From positions 4,409,501-4,473,500 of the forward strand of contig NZ_CP097484.1 of the NCBI RefSeq assembly GCF_023546765.1: a DNA stretch of 64,000 nucleotides. Direction: 5' to 3'. The position numbers and the translations under genes are program-made. The stretch's first letter is position 1. Each line of letters begins with the position of its first letter. This stretch comes from Methylobacterium tardum. GTDB lineage: Bacteria; Pseudomonadota; Alphaproteobacteria; Rhizobiales; Beijerinckiaceae. Under the pieces are notes generated by a model. The model was given only the letters and a program-made list of their open reading frames with translations, was not told where the DNA came from and ran no database searches. This document shows, one piece after another, positions 37,852-46,461 of the stretch.

Positions 37852-39513
37852 TCACCGGAACAGGATGAAGGCCTTCGACAGGGTGATGCCGATACCCCAG
37901 ACGATCGGGATGCCGACCACCGCCCACGCCAGGGCCGCGCCCGGGCTGAACCCGCCGCGGCCGATGCCGAAGGAGCCGGACGGCCCGGAGGCGGTCGCAC
38001 CCGTGCGGACATCGAGGGCGGCACGCTCGGAATCCGACATGAACCAGCGCTGGGCCAGCGGACGGACCAGCAGGTTGCAGATGAACCCGGCCACCAGGAA
38101 GCCAGCGAGCACGTACATGGTCCGGCCGTAGAGCTCCGCACCCTGCACGCCTGCGGCGATCTGCGCCTCGCGGATCTTGGTGATCACGAAGGGCCCGACG
38201 ATGCCGGCCATCGACCAGGCGGTGAGCAGGCGCCCGTGGATGGCGCCCACGAACTGCGTGCCGAACACGTCGGCGAGGTAGGCCGGGACCGTCGCGAAAC
38301 CGCCGCCATACATCGACAGGATCACGCAGAAGAAGGCGACGAACAGCGCCTGCGAGCCGATGCCGGCCGCCCAGGGCGCGGCCGCGTAGAGCACGCCGCC
38401 CAGCGCGAAGAAGATCGCGTAGGTGACCTTCCGCCCGATCCGATCCGACATCGAGGCCCAGAAGAACCGGCCGAGGATGTTGAACAGGGAGAGCAGGCCG
38501 ACGAAGCCGGCGGCGATCGCCGCGACCTGCGCCTTCTGGCCGGCATCGAGGGCCGAGAAGCCGGTGCCCGGCAGGCCGATCAGCTCACCGCCGAAGATCT
38601 CCTGAAGCATCGGCGAGGCCAGCGCCAGCACGCCGATGCCGGCGGACACGTTGAGGAACAGCACGAGCCAGATCATCCAGAACTGGAAGGTCTTGTGCGC
38701 GTCCCGCAGGTGCACGTGGCCGGAGGCGATCATGGCGTTCTTGGCAGCCGGAGCGGTCCAGCCGTCCGGACGCCAGCCGGCCGGCGGCACCCGGTAGCCG
38801 AAGGCGCCGCCGAGCATGAACAGGATGTAGCCGACGCCCATCACGGCGAGCGTCTGCCAGACGCCGGCCGAGTCGGCGGTCCGGAAGCTCTTGATCAGGC
38901 TGTCGGCCAGGGGCGAGCCGATCATCGCGCCGCCGCCGAAGCCCATGATCGCCATGCCGGTGGCCATGCCGCGCCGGTCCGGGAACCACTTGATCAGCGT
39001 CGAGACCGGGGAGATGTAGCCGAGGCCGAGCCCGATGCCGCCGATCAGGCCCATGCCGAGCCAGATCAACCAGAGCTGGTGGACGTAGACTCCGAAGGCA
39101 CCGATCAGGAAGCCGCCGCCCCAGCACAGGGCGGCCACGATGCCGGCCTTGCGCGGGCCCGCACGCTCCAGCCAGCCGCCGAACAGGGCGGCCGAGAGGC
39201 CGAGCACGACGATGCCGATCGAGAACACCGTGACGAGGTCGCTGACGCGCCAATCGCAGGTGGTGGTGAACAGGGCTGTCATCACGCTCATATCCGCACA
39301 GGCGGCGGGTGCCGGTTTCCCGACGGAGAGCGCCCGAGTGAGCGGCAGCCAGAACACCGACAGGCCGTAGGCCATGCCGATGCAGAGATGGATCGCGAGG
39401 GCTGCCGGCGGAACCAGCCACCGGTTGAACCCCGGTTGCGCAACGATACGCTCGCGCGAGAGCAGACCCGGCGCGACATCGGGCGCGACCGCGCCCGTAA
39501 CACCAAGACTCAT
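37852..39513 (-). CDS. MFS transporter of the oxalate/formate antiporter (OFA) family
   Basis: A 553-residue inner-membrane permease with 12 or more spans. The OFA pattern is visible in GLSVFWLPLTRALSVG near the N-terminus, GLIGGIGLGLGYISPVSTLIKWFPDRRGMATG in span 4-5, and LLSLFNILGRFFWASMSDRIGRKVTY after the central loop. It is longer than OxlT (418), with extra loops and a C-terminal pair of hydrophobic segments (PGAALAWAVVGIPIVWGIGITL). The OFA family carries oxalate, formate and related acids. The position after fdsGBAD makes formate or oxalate uptake likely. The start at 39513 was chosen as the first ATG before the first span. Confidence 0.88.
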   Translation of the reverse strand: MSLGVTGAVAPDVAPGLLSRERIVAQPGFNRWLVPPAALAIHLCIGMAYGLSVFWLPLTRALSVGKPAPAACADMSVMTALFTTTCDWRVSDLVTVFSIGIVVLGLSAALFGGWLERAGPRKAGIVAALCWGGGFLIGAFGVYVHQLWLIWLGMGLIGGIGLGLGYISPVSTLIKWFPDRRGMATGMAIMGFGGGAMIGSPLADSLIKSFRTADSAGVWQTLAVMGVGYILFMLGGAFGYRVPPAGWRPDGWTAPAAKNAMIASGHVHLRDAHKTFQFWMIWLVLFLNVSAGIGVLALASPMLQEIFGGELIGLPGTGFSALDAGQKAQVAAIAAGFVGLLSLFNILGRFFWASMSDRIGRKVTYAIFFALGGVLYAAAPWAAGIGSQALFVAFFCVILSMYGGGFATVPAYLADVFGTQFVGAIHGRLLTAWSMAGIVGPFVITKIREAQIAAGVQGAELYGRTMYVLAGFLVAGFICNLLVRPLAQRWFMSDSERAALDVRTGATASGPSGSFGIGRGGFSPGAALAWAVVGIPIVWGIGITLSKAFILFR

Positions 39514-39655
39514 GACGTCATCCTCCAGGGCAGCCACGTTCACGGGCCGCTCGGCGGAGTTAGATGCGCGATTTGTGTGCAAGGTGCCAGCGCGGCACAA
39601 CGCGCAGACGACACTTTTAATCCTGATTGCAACAGTTTGTATGCGCAGCGGCGAA

Positions 39656-39681
39656 CGAAAAAGGGCCCCGCAAGGGGCCCT
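39656..39681 (-). terminator. Rho-independent terminator of the fds operon
   Basis: On the minus strand AGGGCCCC, the loop TTGC and GGGGCCCT form an 8-bp G/C hairpin closed by a tetraloop and followed by a T run (TTTTCG). It lies 33 bases after the fdsD stop. The transporter gene downstream would then need its own promoter or read-through. Confidence 0.85.
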
Positions 39682-39713
39682 GATCTCGCTCTCTACGCAA
39701 TTCGACCCCGGTC

Positions 39714-40007
39714 TCAGCCGGCGTCGCTGGCGCCGGCCCCGGCGAGCTGCGGATCCCGGGTCGCCGGACGCACCGGGCTGTCGGCCGCCGGCTCCTCGCC
39801 GTGCAGCGCCCGCCGCACGTAGCTGTCGACCCGGTCGCCCTGTTCCGGCAGGGCGGCCTCGAGATGCGCGATCATCTTGGGCGTCCAGAACGCCTTGATG
39901 TGCTTCTGGATTCCGGCCACCGCCTCCTCCTCCGGGTAGGACCGGAAGAAGGTGGCGATCTGGTTGGCCATGCGGACGAGCTTGTCCGCCTGTGTCACGG
40001 CGCTCAT
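39714..40007 (-). CDS. fdsD: NAD-dependent formate dehydrogenase delta subunit / assembly protein FdsD
   Basis: A 97-residue protein with the FdsD pattern: DKLVRMANQIATFFRSYPEEEAVAGIQKHIKAFWTPKMIAHLE, then a variable acidic/Pro-rich tail. In related enzymes FdsD is small, is found in or near the complex, and is needed for full activity, although its exact role is debated. It starts nine bases after fdsA, as the last gene of the fdsGBAD operon, and is followed by a strong terminator. Confidence 0.93.
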   Translation of the reverse strand: MSAVTQADKLVRMANQIATFFRSYPEEEAVAGIQKHIKAFWTPKMIAHLEAALPEQGDRVDSYVRRALHGEEPAADSPVRPATRDPQLAGAGASDAG

Positions 40008-40016
40008 CGGATACTC

Positions 40017-42878
40017 TTACTCTGCCGCGTCGAGCGTCTGGGCGATCCGGGTCAGGGAGAAGTCCTCCTCGTAGAACTTCGCCTGCCAGTCGGAGGGCCG
40101 GTTGGTCCGCCGGACCTGCACCGCCGTCACCTTGTACTCGGGGCAGTTGGTCGCCCAGTCCGAGTAGTCGGTGGTGATCACGTTGGCGCCGGTCTTGGCG
40201 TGGTGGAAGGTGGTGTAGACCACGCCCGGCTGCATCCGCTCGGAGACCTTGGCCTTCAGGGCGATGTCGCCCGAGCGGCTCTCCAGGGCGACGAGGTCGC
40301 CGTCGGCGATGCCGCGCAGCTCCGCGTCGAACGGGTGGATCTCCAGCACGTCCTCCTCGTGCCAGCGCGAATTCTCGGTGCGCCGGGTCTGCGCGCCGAC
40401 ATTGTACTGGGACAGGATCCGGCCCGTGGTGAGGATCAGCGGGAACTTCGCCCCCGTCCGCTCCTCGGTGGCCACGAACTCGGTGATCATGAACCGGCCC
40501 TTGCCGCGGACGAACCGGTCCACGTGCATCATCGGCGTGCCGAGCGGCGCCTTCTCGTTGCAGGGCCACTGCACGGAGCCGAGCTCGTCGAGCTTGGCAT
40601 AGGAGACGCCGGTGAAGCTCGGGGTGAGCGAGGCGATCTCGTCCATGATCTCGGACGGGTGGCTGTAGTTCATCGGGTAGCCCAGCGCGTTGGAGAGCAG
40701 CACCGTGCCCTCCCAGTCGCCGTAGCCGCCCATCGGGGCCATGACCTTGCGCACGCGGGAGATGCGGCGCTCGGCGTTGGTGAAGGTCCCGTCCTTCTCC
40801 AGGAACGAGGCGCCCGGCAGGAAGACGTGGGCGTACTTGGCGGTCTCGTTCAGGAACAGGTCCTGGACGACGATGCACTCCATCGCCTTGAGGCCCGAGG
40901 TCACGTGGTGCGTGTCCGGGTCGGACTGCGCGATGTCCTCGCCCTGGATGTACATGCCCTTGAACGAGCCCTCGACGGCCTCGTCGAGCATGTTGGTGAT
41001 GCGCAGGCCCGGCGCGTTGTCGAGCTTGGCGCCCCAGAGGGCCTCGAAGCTCTCGCGGGTCGCGTCGTCCGACACGTGGCGGTAGCCGGTGAGCTCGTGC
41101 GGGAACGAGCCCATGTCGCAGGAGCCCTGGACGTTGTTCTGGCCGCGCAGCGGGTTCACGCCGGCGCCGAGCTTGCCGATGTTGCCGGTGGCCATGGCGA
41201 TGTTGGCCATGCCCATGACCATGGTCGAGCCCTGGCTGTGCTCGGTGACGCCGAGGCCATAGTAGATGCCGGCCGCGCCGCCCTTGGCGTAGAGCCGGGC
41301 CGCGCCGCGGACCTGCTCGGGGTCGAGGCCGGTGAACTGCTGCTGGTTCTCCGGGGAGTGGCGCTCCTCGGCGATGAACCGGGCCCAGGACTCGAACTCG
41401 GCGAGGTCGCAGCGCTCGCGGACATAGGCCTCGTCAATCAGCCCCTCGGTGACGATCACGTGCGCCAGCGAGTTGATGAAGGCGACGTTGGAGCCGGGCT
41501 TCAACGGCAGATGGTAATCGGCCTTGATGTGGGCCGACTTCACCAGGTCGATCTTGCGCGGATCGGCGACGATCAGTTTGGCGCCCTGGCGCAGGCGCTT
41601 CTTCATGCGCGAGCCGAAGACCGGATGGCCGTCAGTCGGGTTCGCGCCGATCACTAGGATCACGTCGGAATGCTCGACCGACTTGAAGTCCTGGGTGCCG
41701 GCCGAGGTGCCGAGCGTCGACATCAGGCCGTAGCCGGTCGGCGAGTGGCAGACCCGGGCGCAGGTATCGACGTTGTTGTTGCCGAAGGCGGCGCGCACGA
41801 GCTTCTGGACGAGGTAGGCCTCCTCGTTGGTGCAGCGCGACGACGTGATGCCGCCGACCGAATCCTTGCCGTACTTGGCCTGGATCCGCTTGAACTCGGA
41901 GGCCGCGCGGTCGATCGCCTCCTCCCATGAGACCTCGCGCCACGGATCCGTGATCTTCTCGCGGATCATCGGCTTGGTGATGCGGTCCTTGTGGGTGGCG
42001 TAGCCGTAGGCGAAGCGGCCCTTCACGCAGCTATGGCCCTCGTTGGCCTTGCCGCCCTTGTACGGAACCATGCGGACGACGCGCTCGCCCTGCATCTCGG
42101 CCTTGAACGAGCAGCCGACGCCGCAATACGCGCAGGTCGTGACCTCCGCGTGCTCGGGCTGGCCGTACTCGTGGATCGACTTCTCCTGCAGCGTCGCGGT
42201 CGGGCAGGCCTGCACGCAGGCGCCGCAGGACACGCACTCGGACTCGAAGAAATTGGTCGGGCCGGCCGCCACACGGCTGTCGAAGCCGCGGCCCGCGATG
42301 GTCAGCGCGAAGGTGCCCTGCACCTCCTCGCAGGCGCGGACGCAGCGGTTGCAGACGATGCACTTCGACGGGTCGTAGGTGAAGTACGGGTTCGACTCGT
42401 CCTTCGGCAGGTACTTTTCCGAGCTCGGCCGGACGTGGTTGTCGCCCTCGTAGCCGTAGCGCACGTCGCGCAGGCCGACGACGCCCGCCTGGGTCTGCAG
42501 CTCGCAGTCGCCGTTCGCCGCGCAGGTCAGGCAGTCGAGAGGGTGGTCGGAGATGTAGAGCTCCATCACGCCCTTGCGGAGCTTGGCGAGCTTCTCGTTC
42601 TGCGTGTGCACCACCATGCCGTTCTCGGCCGGGGTCGTGCAGGAGGCCGGGGTGCCGCGGCGGCCCTCGATCTCCACGAGGCACAGGCGGCAGGAGCCGA
42701 ACGGCTCCAGGCTGTCGGTGGCGCAGAGCTTCGGGATCTGCGTCCCGGCATGCATCGCCGCCGCCATCACCGAGGTGCCGGCCGGCACCGTCACCGACAT
42801 GCCGTCGATCGTCAGGGTGACGGTCTGCTCCGCAACCCGGATCGGCGTGCCGTAGTCGATCTCCTTGATCAGGCCCAT
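40017..42878 (-). CDS. fdsA: NAD-dependent formate dehydrogenase catalytic alpha subunit FdsA
   Basis: A 953-residue cytoplasmic molybdenum or tungsten enzyme oxidising formate to CO2. Cofactor sites run in order. A 2Fe-2S ferredoxin domain has CRLC near 63 and an Asn-Gly-Asp-Cys cluster near 123. Two 4Fe-4S sites follow, CIVCNRCVRAC near 173-183 and CVSCGACVQACP near 215-225, then the Fe4S4 site CAYCGVGC near 249. The bis-MGD active site is VCHSPTG with Cys377 where some formate dehydrogenases use selenocysteine, followed by the molybdopterin dinucleotide-binding C-terminal domain. It closely follows the architecture of Rhodobacter and Cupriavidus FdsA. In Methylobacterium this operon type is the Mo-dependent FDH2. 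Confidence 0.97.
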   Translation of the reverse strand: MGLIKEIDYGTPIRVAEQTVTLTIDGMSVTVPAGTSVMAAAMHAGTQIPKLCATDSLEPFGSCRLCLVEIEGRRGTPASCTTPAENGMVVHTQNEKLAKLRKGVMELYISDHPLDCLTCAANGDCELQTQAGVVGLRDVRYGYEGDNHVRPSSEKYLPKDESNPYFTYDPSKCIVCNRCVRACEEVQGTFALTIAGRGFDSRVAAGPTNFFESECVSCGACVQACPTATLQEKSIHEYGQPEHAEVTTCAYCGVGCSFKAEMQGERVVRMVPYKGGKANEGHSCVKGRFAYGYATHKDRITKPMIREKITDPWREVSWEEAIDRAASEFKRIQAKYGKDSVGGITSSRCTNEEAYLVQKLVRAAFGNNNVDTCARVCHSPTGYGLMSTLGTSAGTQDFKSVEHSDVILVIGANPTDGHPVFGSRMKKRLRQGAKLIVADPRKIDLVKSAHIKADYHLPLKPGSNVAFINSLAHVIVTEGLIDEAYVRERCDLAEFESWARFIAEERHSPENQQQFTGLDPEQVRGAARLYAKGGAAGIYYGLGVTEHSQGSTMVMGMANIAMATGNIGKLGAGVNPLRGQNNVQGSCDMGSFPHELTGYRHVSDDATRESFEALWGAKLDNAPGLRITNMLDEAVEGSFKGMYIQGEDIAQSDPDTHHVTSGLKAMECIVVQDLFLNETAKYAHVFLPGASFLEKDGTFTNAERRISRVRKVMAPMGGYGDWEGTVLLSNALGYPMNYSHPSEIMDEIASLTPSFTGVSYAKLDELGSVQWPCNEKAPLGTPMMHVDRFVRGKGRFMITEFVATEERTGAKFPLILTTGRILSQYNVGAQTRRTENSRWHEEDVLEIHPFDAELRGIADGDLVALESRSGDIALKAKVSERMQPGVVYTTFHHAKTGANVITTDYSDWATNCPEYKVTAVQVRRTNRPSDWQAKFYEEDFSLTRIAQTLDAAE

Positions 42879-42888
42879 CGACGTCTCC

Positions 42889-44448
42889 TCACTCGGCCGC
42901 GGCCGGCAGATCGCCGGCGCGCCTGAAATCCTCGGGGAAATGGGTGATCGCGCTCATGACCGGCATCGGGGTGAGGCCGCCCATGGCGCAGAGCGACCCG
43001 TCGGTCATGATCTCGCAGAGGTCCTCGACCAGCTTCAGGTTGGCGTCCGGCCGGATGCCGGCGATCACCTTGTCCATGGTCTCGACGCCGCGGGTCGCGC
43101 CGATGCGGCACGGGGTGCACTTGCCGCACGACTCGGTGGCACAGAACTCGAAGGCGAAGCGGGCCTGGGCGGCCATGTCGACAGTGTCGTCGAACACCAC
43201 GATGCCGCCGTGGCCGACGAGGCCCTTCTTGGCCGCCATCGCCTCGTAATCTAGGGGCGTGTCGAGGAGATGATCGGGGAAGTAGGCCCCGAGCGGCCCG
43301 CCGACCTGCACGGCCCGGACCGGCCGGCCCGAACGGGTGCCGCCGCCGAAATCCTCGATCACCTGCCGGAGGGTGATGCCGAAGGCCACCTCAATCAGGC
43401 CGCCGTGCTTGATGTTGCCGGCGAGCTGGATCGGCAGGGTGCCGAGCGACCGGCCCATGCCGTAATCGGCATAGGCCCTGGCGCCGTTCTCCAGGATCCA
43501 CGGCACGGCCGTGAAGGTCATGACGTTGTTGACCAGCGTCGGCTTGCCGAGGAAGCCCTTGAGCGCCGGGATCGGCGGCTTGGCGCGGACGATGCCGCGC
43601 TTGCCTTCGAGGCTCTCCAGCAGCGAGGTCTCCTCACCGCAGATATAGGCGCCGGCGCCGAGGCGCACTTCCAGGTGGAAGCTCTTACCCGAGCCCAGGA
43701 TGTTGTCGCCGAGCACGCCCGCCTTAACGCCGTTGGCGATCGCCTCCCTCAGGATGGCGAAGGCCTGCGGGTACTCGGAGCGCAGGTAGATGTAGCCGCG
43801 CGTGGCGCCGGTCGCGACGCCCGCGATGGTCATGCCCTCGATGAGGTTGAAGGGGTCGCCCTCCATCATCATCCGGTCCGCGAAGGTGCCGGAATCGCCC
43901 TCGTCGGCGTTGCAGACCACGTATTTCTGGTCCGCCTTGGCGAGCATCACGGTGTTCCACTTGATGCCGGCCGGGAAGCCGGCACCGCCCCGGCCGCGCA
44001 GGCCGGAATCGCGCACTGCCGCCACGACGCCCTCGGCATCGAGCTTCAGGGCGGCCTCAAGGCCGCGATAGCCGCCATGCGCCCGGTAATCGTCCACGGA
44101 AACCGGGTCGATCACGCCGCAGCGGTGGAAGGTCAGGCGCTGCTGCCGGGCGAGATAGGGGATCTTCTCCGGATCGCCGAGGCGCAGGGCGTGGTCGCCG
44201 CCGGTGGTCAGGCCGGCATCCAGCAGGGCGTCGACATCCTTGACCGTTACCGGCCCGTAGGCGACGCGCCCCTCAGGCGTGCCGACCTCGACCATCGGCT
44301 CCAGCCAGAACAGGCCACGGGAGCCGGTCCGGACGATGGTGACGTCCAGACCGCGGCGCTCTGCGCCCGCGAACAGGGCGCGGGCGACCTTGTTGGCGCC
44401 GAGACCGAGGGCGACTGCATCGCGCGGAACGTAGAGCGTGACGCTCAC
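42889..44448 (-). CDS. fdsB: NAD-dependent formate dehydrogenase beta subunit FdsB
   Basis: A 519-residue diaphorase subunit related to NuoF. An N-terminal thioredoxin/ferredoxin-like stretch (1-120) precedes the FMN and NADH region (LRGRGGAGFPAGIKW and VVCNADEGDSGTFADR) and a C-terminal 4Fe-4S site, TESCGKCTPCRIG. It accepts electrons from FdsA and reduces NAD+. The GTG start overlaps the fdsG stop (GTGA), and fdsA follows ten bases after its stop, so the three are translated together. Confidence 0.96.
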   Translation of the reverse strand: MSVTLYVPRDAVALGLGANKVARALFAGAERRGLDVTIVRTGSRGLFWLEPMVEVGTPEGRVAYGPVTVKDVDALLDAGLTTGGDHALRLGDPEKIPYLARQQRLTFHRCGVIDPVSVDDYRAHGGYRGLEAALKLDAEGVVAAVRDSGLRGRGGAGFPAGIKWNTVMLAKADQKYVVCNADEGDSGTFADRMMMEGDPFNLIEGMTIAGVATGATRGYIYLRSEYPQAFAILREAIANGVKAGVLGDNILGSGKSFHLEVRLGAGAYICGEETSLLESLEGKRGIVRAKPPIPALKGFLGKPTLVNNVMTFTAVPWILENGARAYADYGMGRSLGTLPIQLAGNIKHGGLIEVAFGITLRQVIEDFGGGTRSGRPVRAVQVGGPLGAYFPDHLLDTPLDYEAMAAKKGLVGHGGIVVFDDTVDMAAQARFAFEFCATESCGKCTPCRIGATRGVETMDKVIAGIRPDANLKLVEDLCEIMTDGSLCAMGGLTPMPVMSAITHFPEDFRRAGDLPAAAE

Positions 44449-44918
44449 TGGCGCACCTCCGTCAGGGCAGCTTCGAGGGCGTCGGCGGTCAGGTGCGCGA
44501 CCGGCTCACCATCGACCAGCGCGGCGGGACCGTTGGCGCAGAGGCCGAGGCAGTAGACCGGCTCGACCGTGGTGCTGCCGTCGGCGGTGGTCTCGTGCCA
44601 GCCGCAGCCAAGGCGGCCGAGGATCTCGCGGTGCAGCTTGTCGGAGCCCATGGCCTGGCAGGCTTCGGCCCGGCACAGCTTCACCTCGTGGCGGCCGGCG
44701 GGGTGGGCGCGGAAGTCGTGGTAAAAGGTGATGCAGCCGTGCACCTCGGCGCGCGACAGGTTCAGCGCGTCCGCGATCAGCGGCACGGCGCCGGAGTCCA
44801 CGTAGCCGAAGGTTTCCTGCAGTGCGTGCAGGATCGGCAGCGTGGCCCCTTCGAGATGCGTATGTTCGGCGATGATCCCGGTGGCGCGTTCCGCGCTCCA
44901 GGGCTCGTGACGCGCCAT
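44445..44918 (-). CDS. fdsG: NAD-dependent formate dehydrogenase gamma subunit FdsG
   Basis: A 157-residue NuoE-like subunit with one 2Fe-2S cluster. The four ligands lie in CRAEACQAMG (about residues 83-88) and CLGLCANGPAA (about 124-128). The N-terminal helical part (LEGATLPILHALQETFGYVDSGAVPLIADALNLSRAEVHG) is typical of the family. It is the first gene of the fdsGBAD operon; the 323-base region upstream carries a long inverted repeat. Confidence 0.96.
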   Translation of the reverse strand: MARHEPWSAERATGIIAEHTHLEGATLPILHALQETFGYVDSGAVPLIADALNLSRAEVHGCITFYHDFRAHPAGRHEVKLCRAEACQAMGSDKLHREILGRLGCGWHETTADGSTTVEPVYCLGLCANGPAALVDGEPVAHLTADALEAALTEVRQ

Positions 44919-45103
44919 GGTTCCCAGCCCAGTCTGTTCCTGTTCTAATGCGAAGAGGAACAGAAATGCCGAATGGCTTCAATCGAGCTGTCCGGTTGGG
45001 CGACAAAGGACGTTTGTCGAGCTGTAACGCGTCGGTGCCGGCGACGGGCACGTTCCGTTAAAGTGTTGCCGCAGCGCGGTTTTTCAAATCGCCTCAGCAG
45101 CTA

Positions 45104-45152
45104 CAATTTCTTGCGTGCATCGCAACATAAATTTGTGCCCTGCAAGAAATTG
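45104..45152. promoter_or_regulatory. AT-rich inverted repeat upstream of the fds operon
   Basis: CAATTTCTTGC (45104-45114) is exactly mirrored by GCAAGAAATTG (45142-45152), with 27 bases between. The second arm also forms a shorter dyad, TGCAA-GAAA-TTGCA (45141-45154). The stretch is strikingly AT-rich for this genome and lies 186-234 bases before the fdsG start, in a 323-base gene-free gap (44919-45241). It is a good candidate for a regulator-binding pair or upstream activating site for formate dehydrogenase expression. The rest of the gap shows no other element. Confidence 0.55.
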
Positions 45153-45241
45153 CATTCCTCTGCATCGGGTCCTGTCCGTCCGGGCTAAGCCTGCCGTCCT
45201 TGCAAGCGGAGGCGCGCTCCGAGACCGAAGCCCCGGCCGCG

Positions 45242-45897
45242 TCAGAATTCCATCTCCAATTCCTCGATTTCATCCGGCTCGTCGGCCGCGGCCTCGGCCC
45301 ACTCGACCATCAGCGGCCAGTGCAGGATCGTGTCGCGGTAGGCGGCGGCCCGGGGCGGCAACGCGACGTCGTAGGTGCGGAAGCGCGTGCAGACCGGCGC
45401 GTACATGGCGTCGGCCGGCACGGCTTGGCGCCGAACAGGAACGGTCCCTCGTACCGGTCGAGGCAATCATCGAAGATCGTGACGATGCGCTCGATATCGG
45501 CCTTCGCGCCGTTGAACACGCGGAACGCCGGGTGGAAGGCGCGCAGGTTCATCGGCAGAGCCGAGCGCAGGTTGACGAAGCCCGAGTGCATCTCGCCGGA
45601 GATCGACCGGCAATGGGCGCGCTCCGCGACGTTGCCGGGCAGGAAGCCGGCTTCCGGGAAGGTCTCGGCGAGATACTCGGCGATGGCCAGCGTGTCCCAG
45701 ACGACCACGTCGCCGTGGCGCAGGCGCGGCACCAGGAAGGACGGCGACAGGTGCAGCAGCTCGGCCCGGCTGGTGGCGTCGGTGCCGGACAGGACCTCAG
45801 TCTCGAAATCGAGACCCGCCATCCGGCAGATCAGCCAGCCTCGCAGGGACCAGGAGGAATAGTTGCGGCTCGAGATGGTGAGCGTAGCGGCCGTCAT
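45242..45897 (-). pseudogene. Glutathione S-transferase family protein, frameshifted
   Basis: A GST of about 218 residues. The N-terminal domain from ATG 45897 reads ISSRNYSSWSLRGWLICRMAGL and HLSPSFLVPRLRHGDVVVWDTLAIAEYLAE. The helical domain runs to RYEGPFLFGAKP. The remainder, ADAMYAPVCTRFRTYDVAL followed by an acidic end EIEELEMEF at 45242, lies in another frame. One missing base near 45418-45424 would join them as KPVPADAMYAPV, the usual wording of this family. As written the first frame ends early. It could be a sequence error or a recent inactivation. Confidence 0.8.
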
Positions 45898-45993
45898 CGT
45901 CCAACCCCGGGCGCGTCGCCGATCATGCGGTCTGCGGAGCCAGATCCAAGACTCGTGCCGAGCAGAGCGGGCGAATCACACTTTCGCCCGATT

Positions 45994-46461
45994 CTACTCC
46001 CGTCGCAGCAGCGCCGCGACCTCCGCCTCCTCGATAGCCGACAGGCTCCGGACCGGCGCCGCCGGCCGACGGCGCGCGAGGCGCCAGATCCCCAACCCGC
46101 CGAGCAGCACCGCCAGCACAGGCGTCAGCCACAGCAGCAGGGTGTGCAGCGCGAAGACCGGACGCAGCAGCACGAACTCGCCGTAGCGGGCCACGACGTA
46201 GTCGCGCACCGCCGTGTCGCTGTCGCCCTTCTCCAGCCGCTCGCGGACGATCAGGCGCAGGTCCTTGGCGAGCGGCGCGTCGGAATCGTCGATCGACTGG
46301 TTCTGGCAGACGAGGCAGCGCAGTTCGGCCGAGATCGCCCGGGCGCGGTGCTCCAGGGCCGGATCCTTCAGCACTTCGTCGGGCTGGACGGCGTGGGCGG
46401 GAAGCGATGCCAGCAGGGCGAGCGCCAGCACCGTGGGTCGGATCGAGCGGCTCGCCATCAC
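45994..46461 (-). CDS. ccmH: Cytochrome c-type biogenesis protein CcmH (CycL)
   Basis: A 155-residue periplasmic thiol-redox protein. It has a signal peptide (1-24), the active motif LRCLVCQNQSI near residue 47 and one C-terminal membrane anchor (LLLWLTPVLAVLLGGLGIW). CcmH keeps the CXXCH heme site of apocytochrome c reduced for heme attachment. Its start overlaps the ccmF stop by four bases, so it is the last gene of the ccmIEFH operon. Confidence 0.95.
   Translation of the reverse strand: MMASRSIRPTVLALALLASLPAHAVQPDEVLKDPALEHRARAISAELRCLVCQNQSIDDSDAPLAKDLRLIVRERLEKGDSDTAVRDYVVARYGEFVLLRPVFALHTLLLWLTPVLAVLLGGLGIWRLARRRPAAPVRSLSAIEEAEVAALLRRE

Noticed and set aside
41740..41760. Possible selenocysteine formate dehydrogenase
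   Set aside because: The active-site codon in VCHSPT encodes Cys; there is no in-frame TGA.
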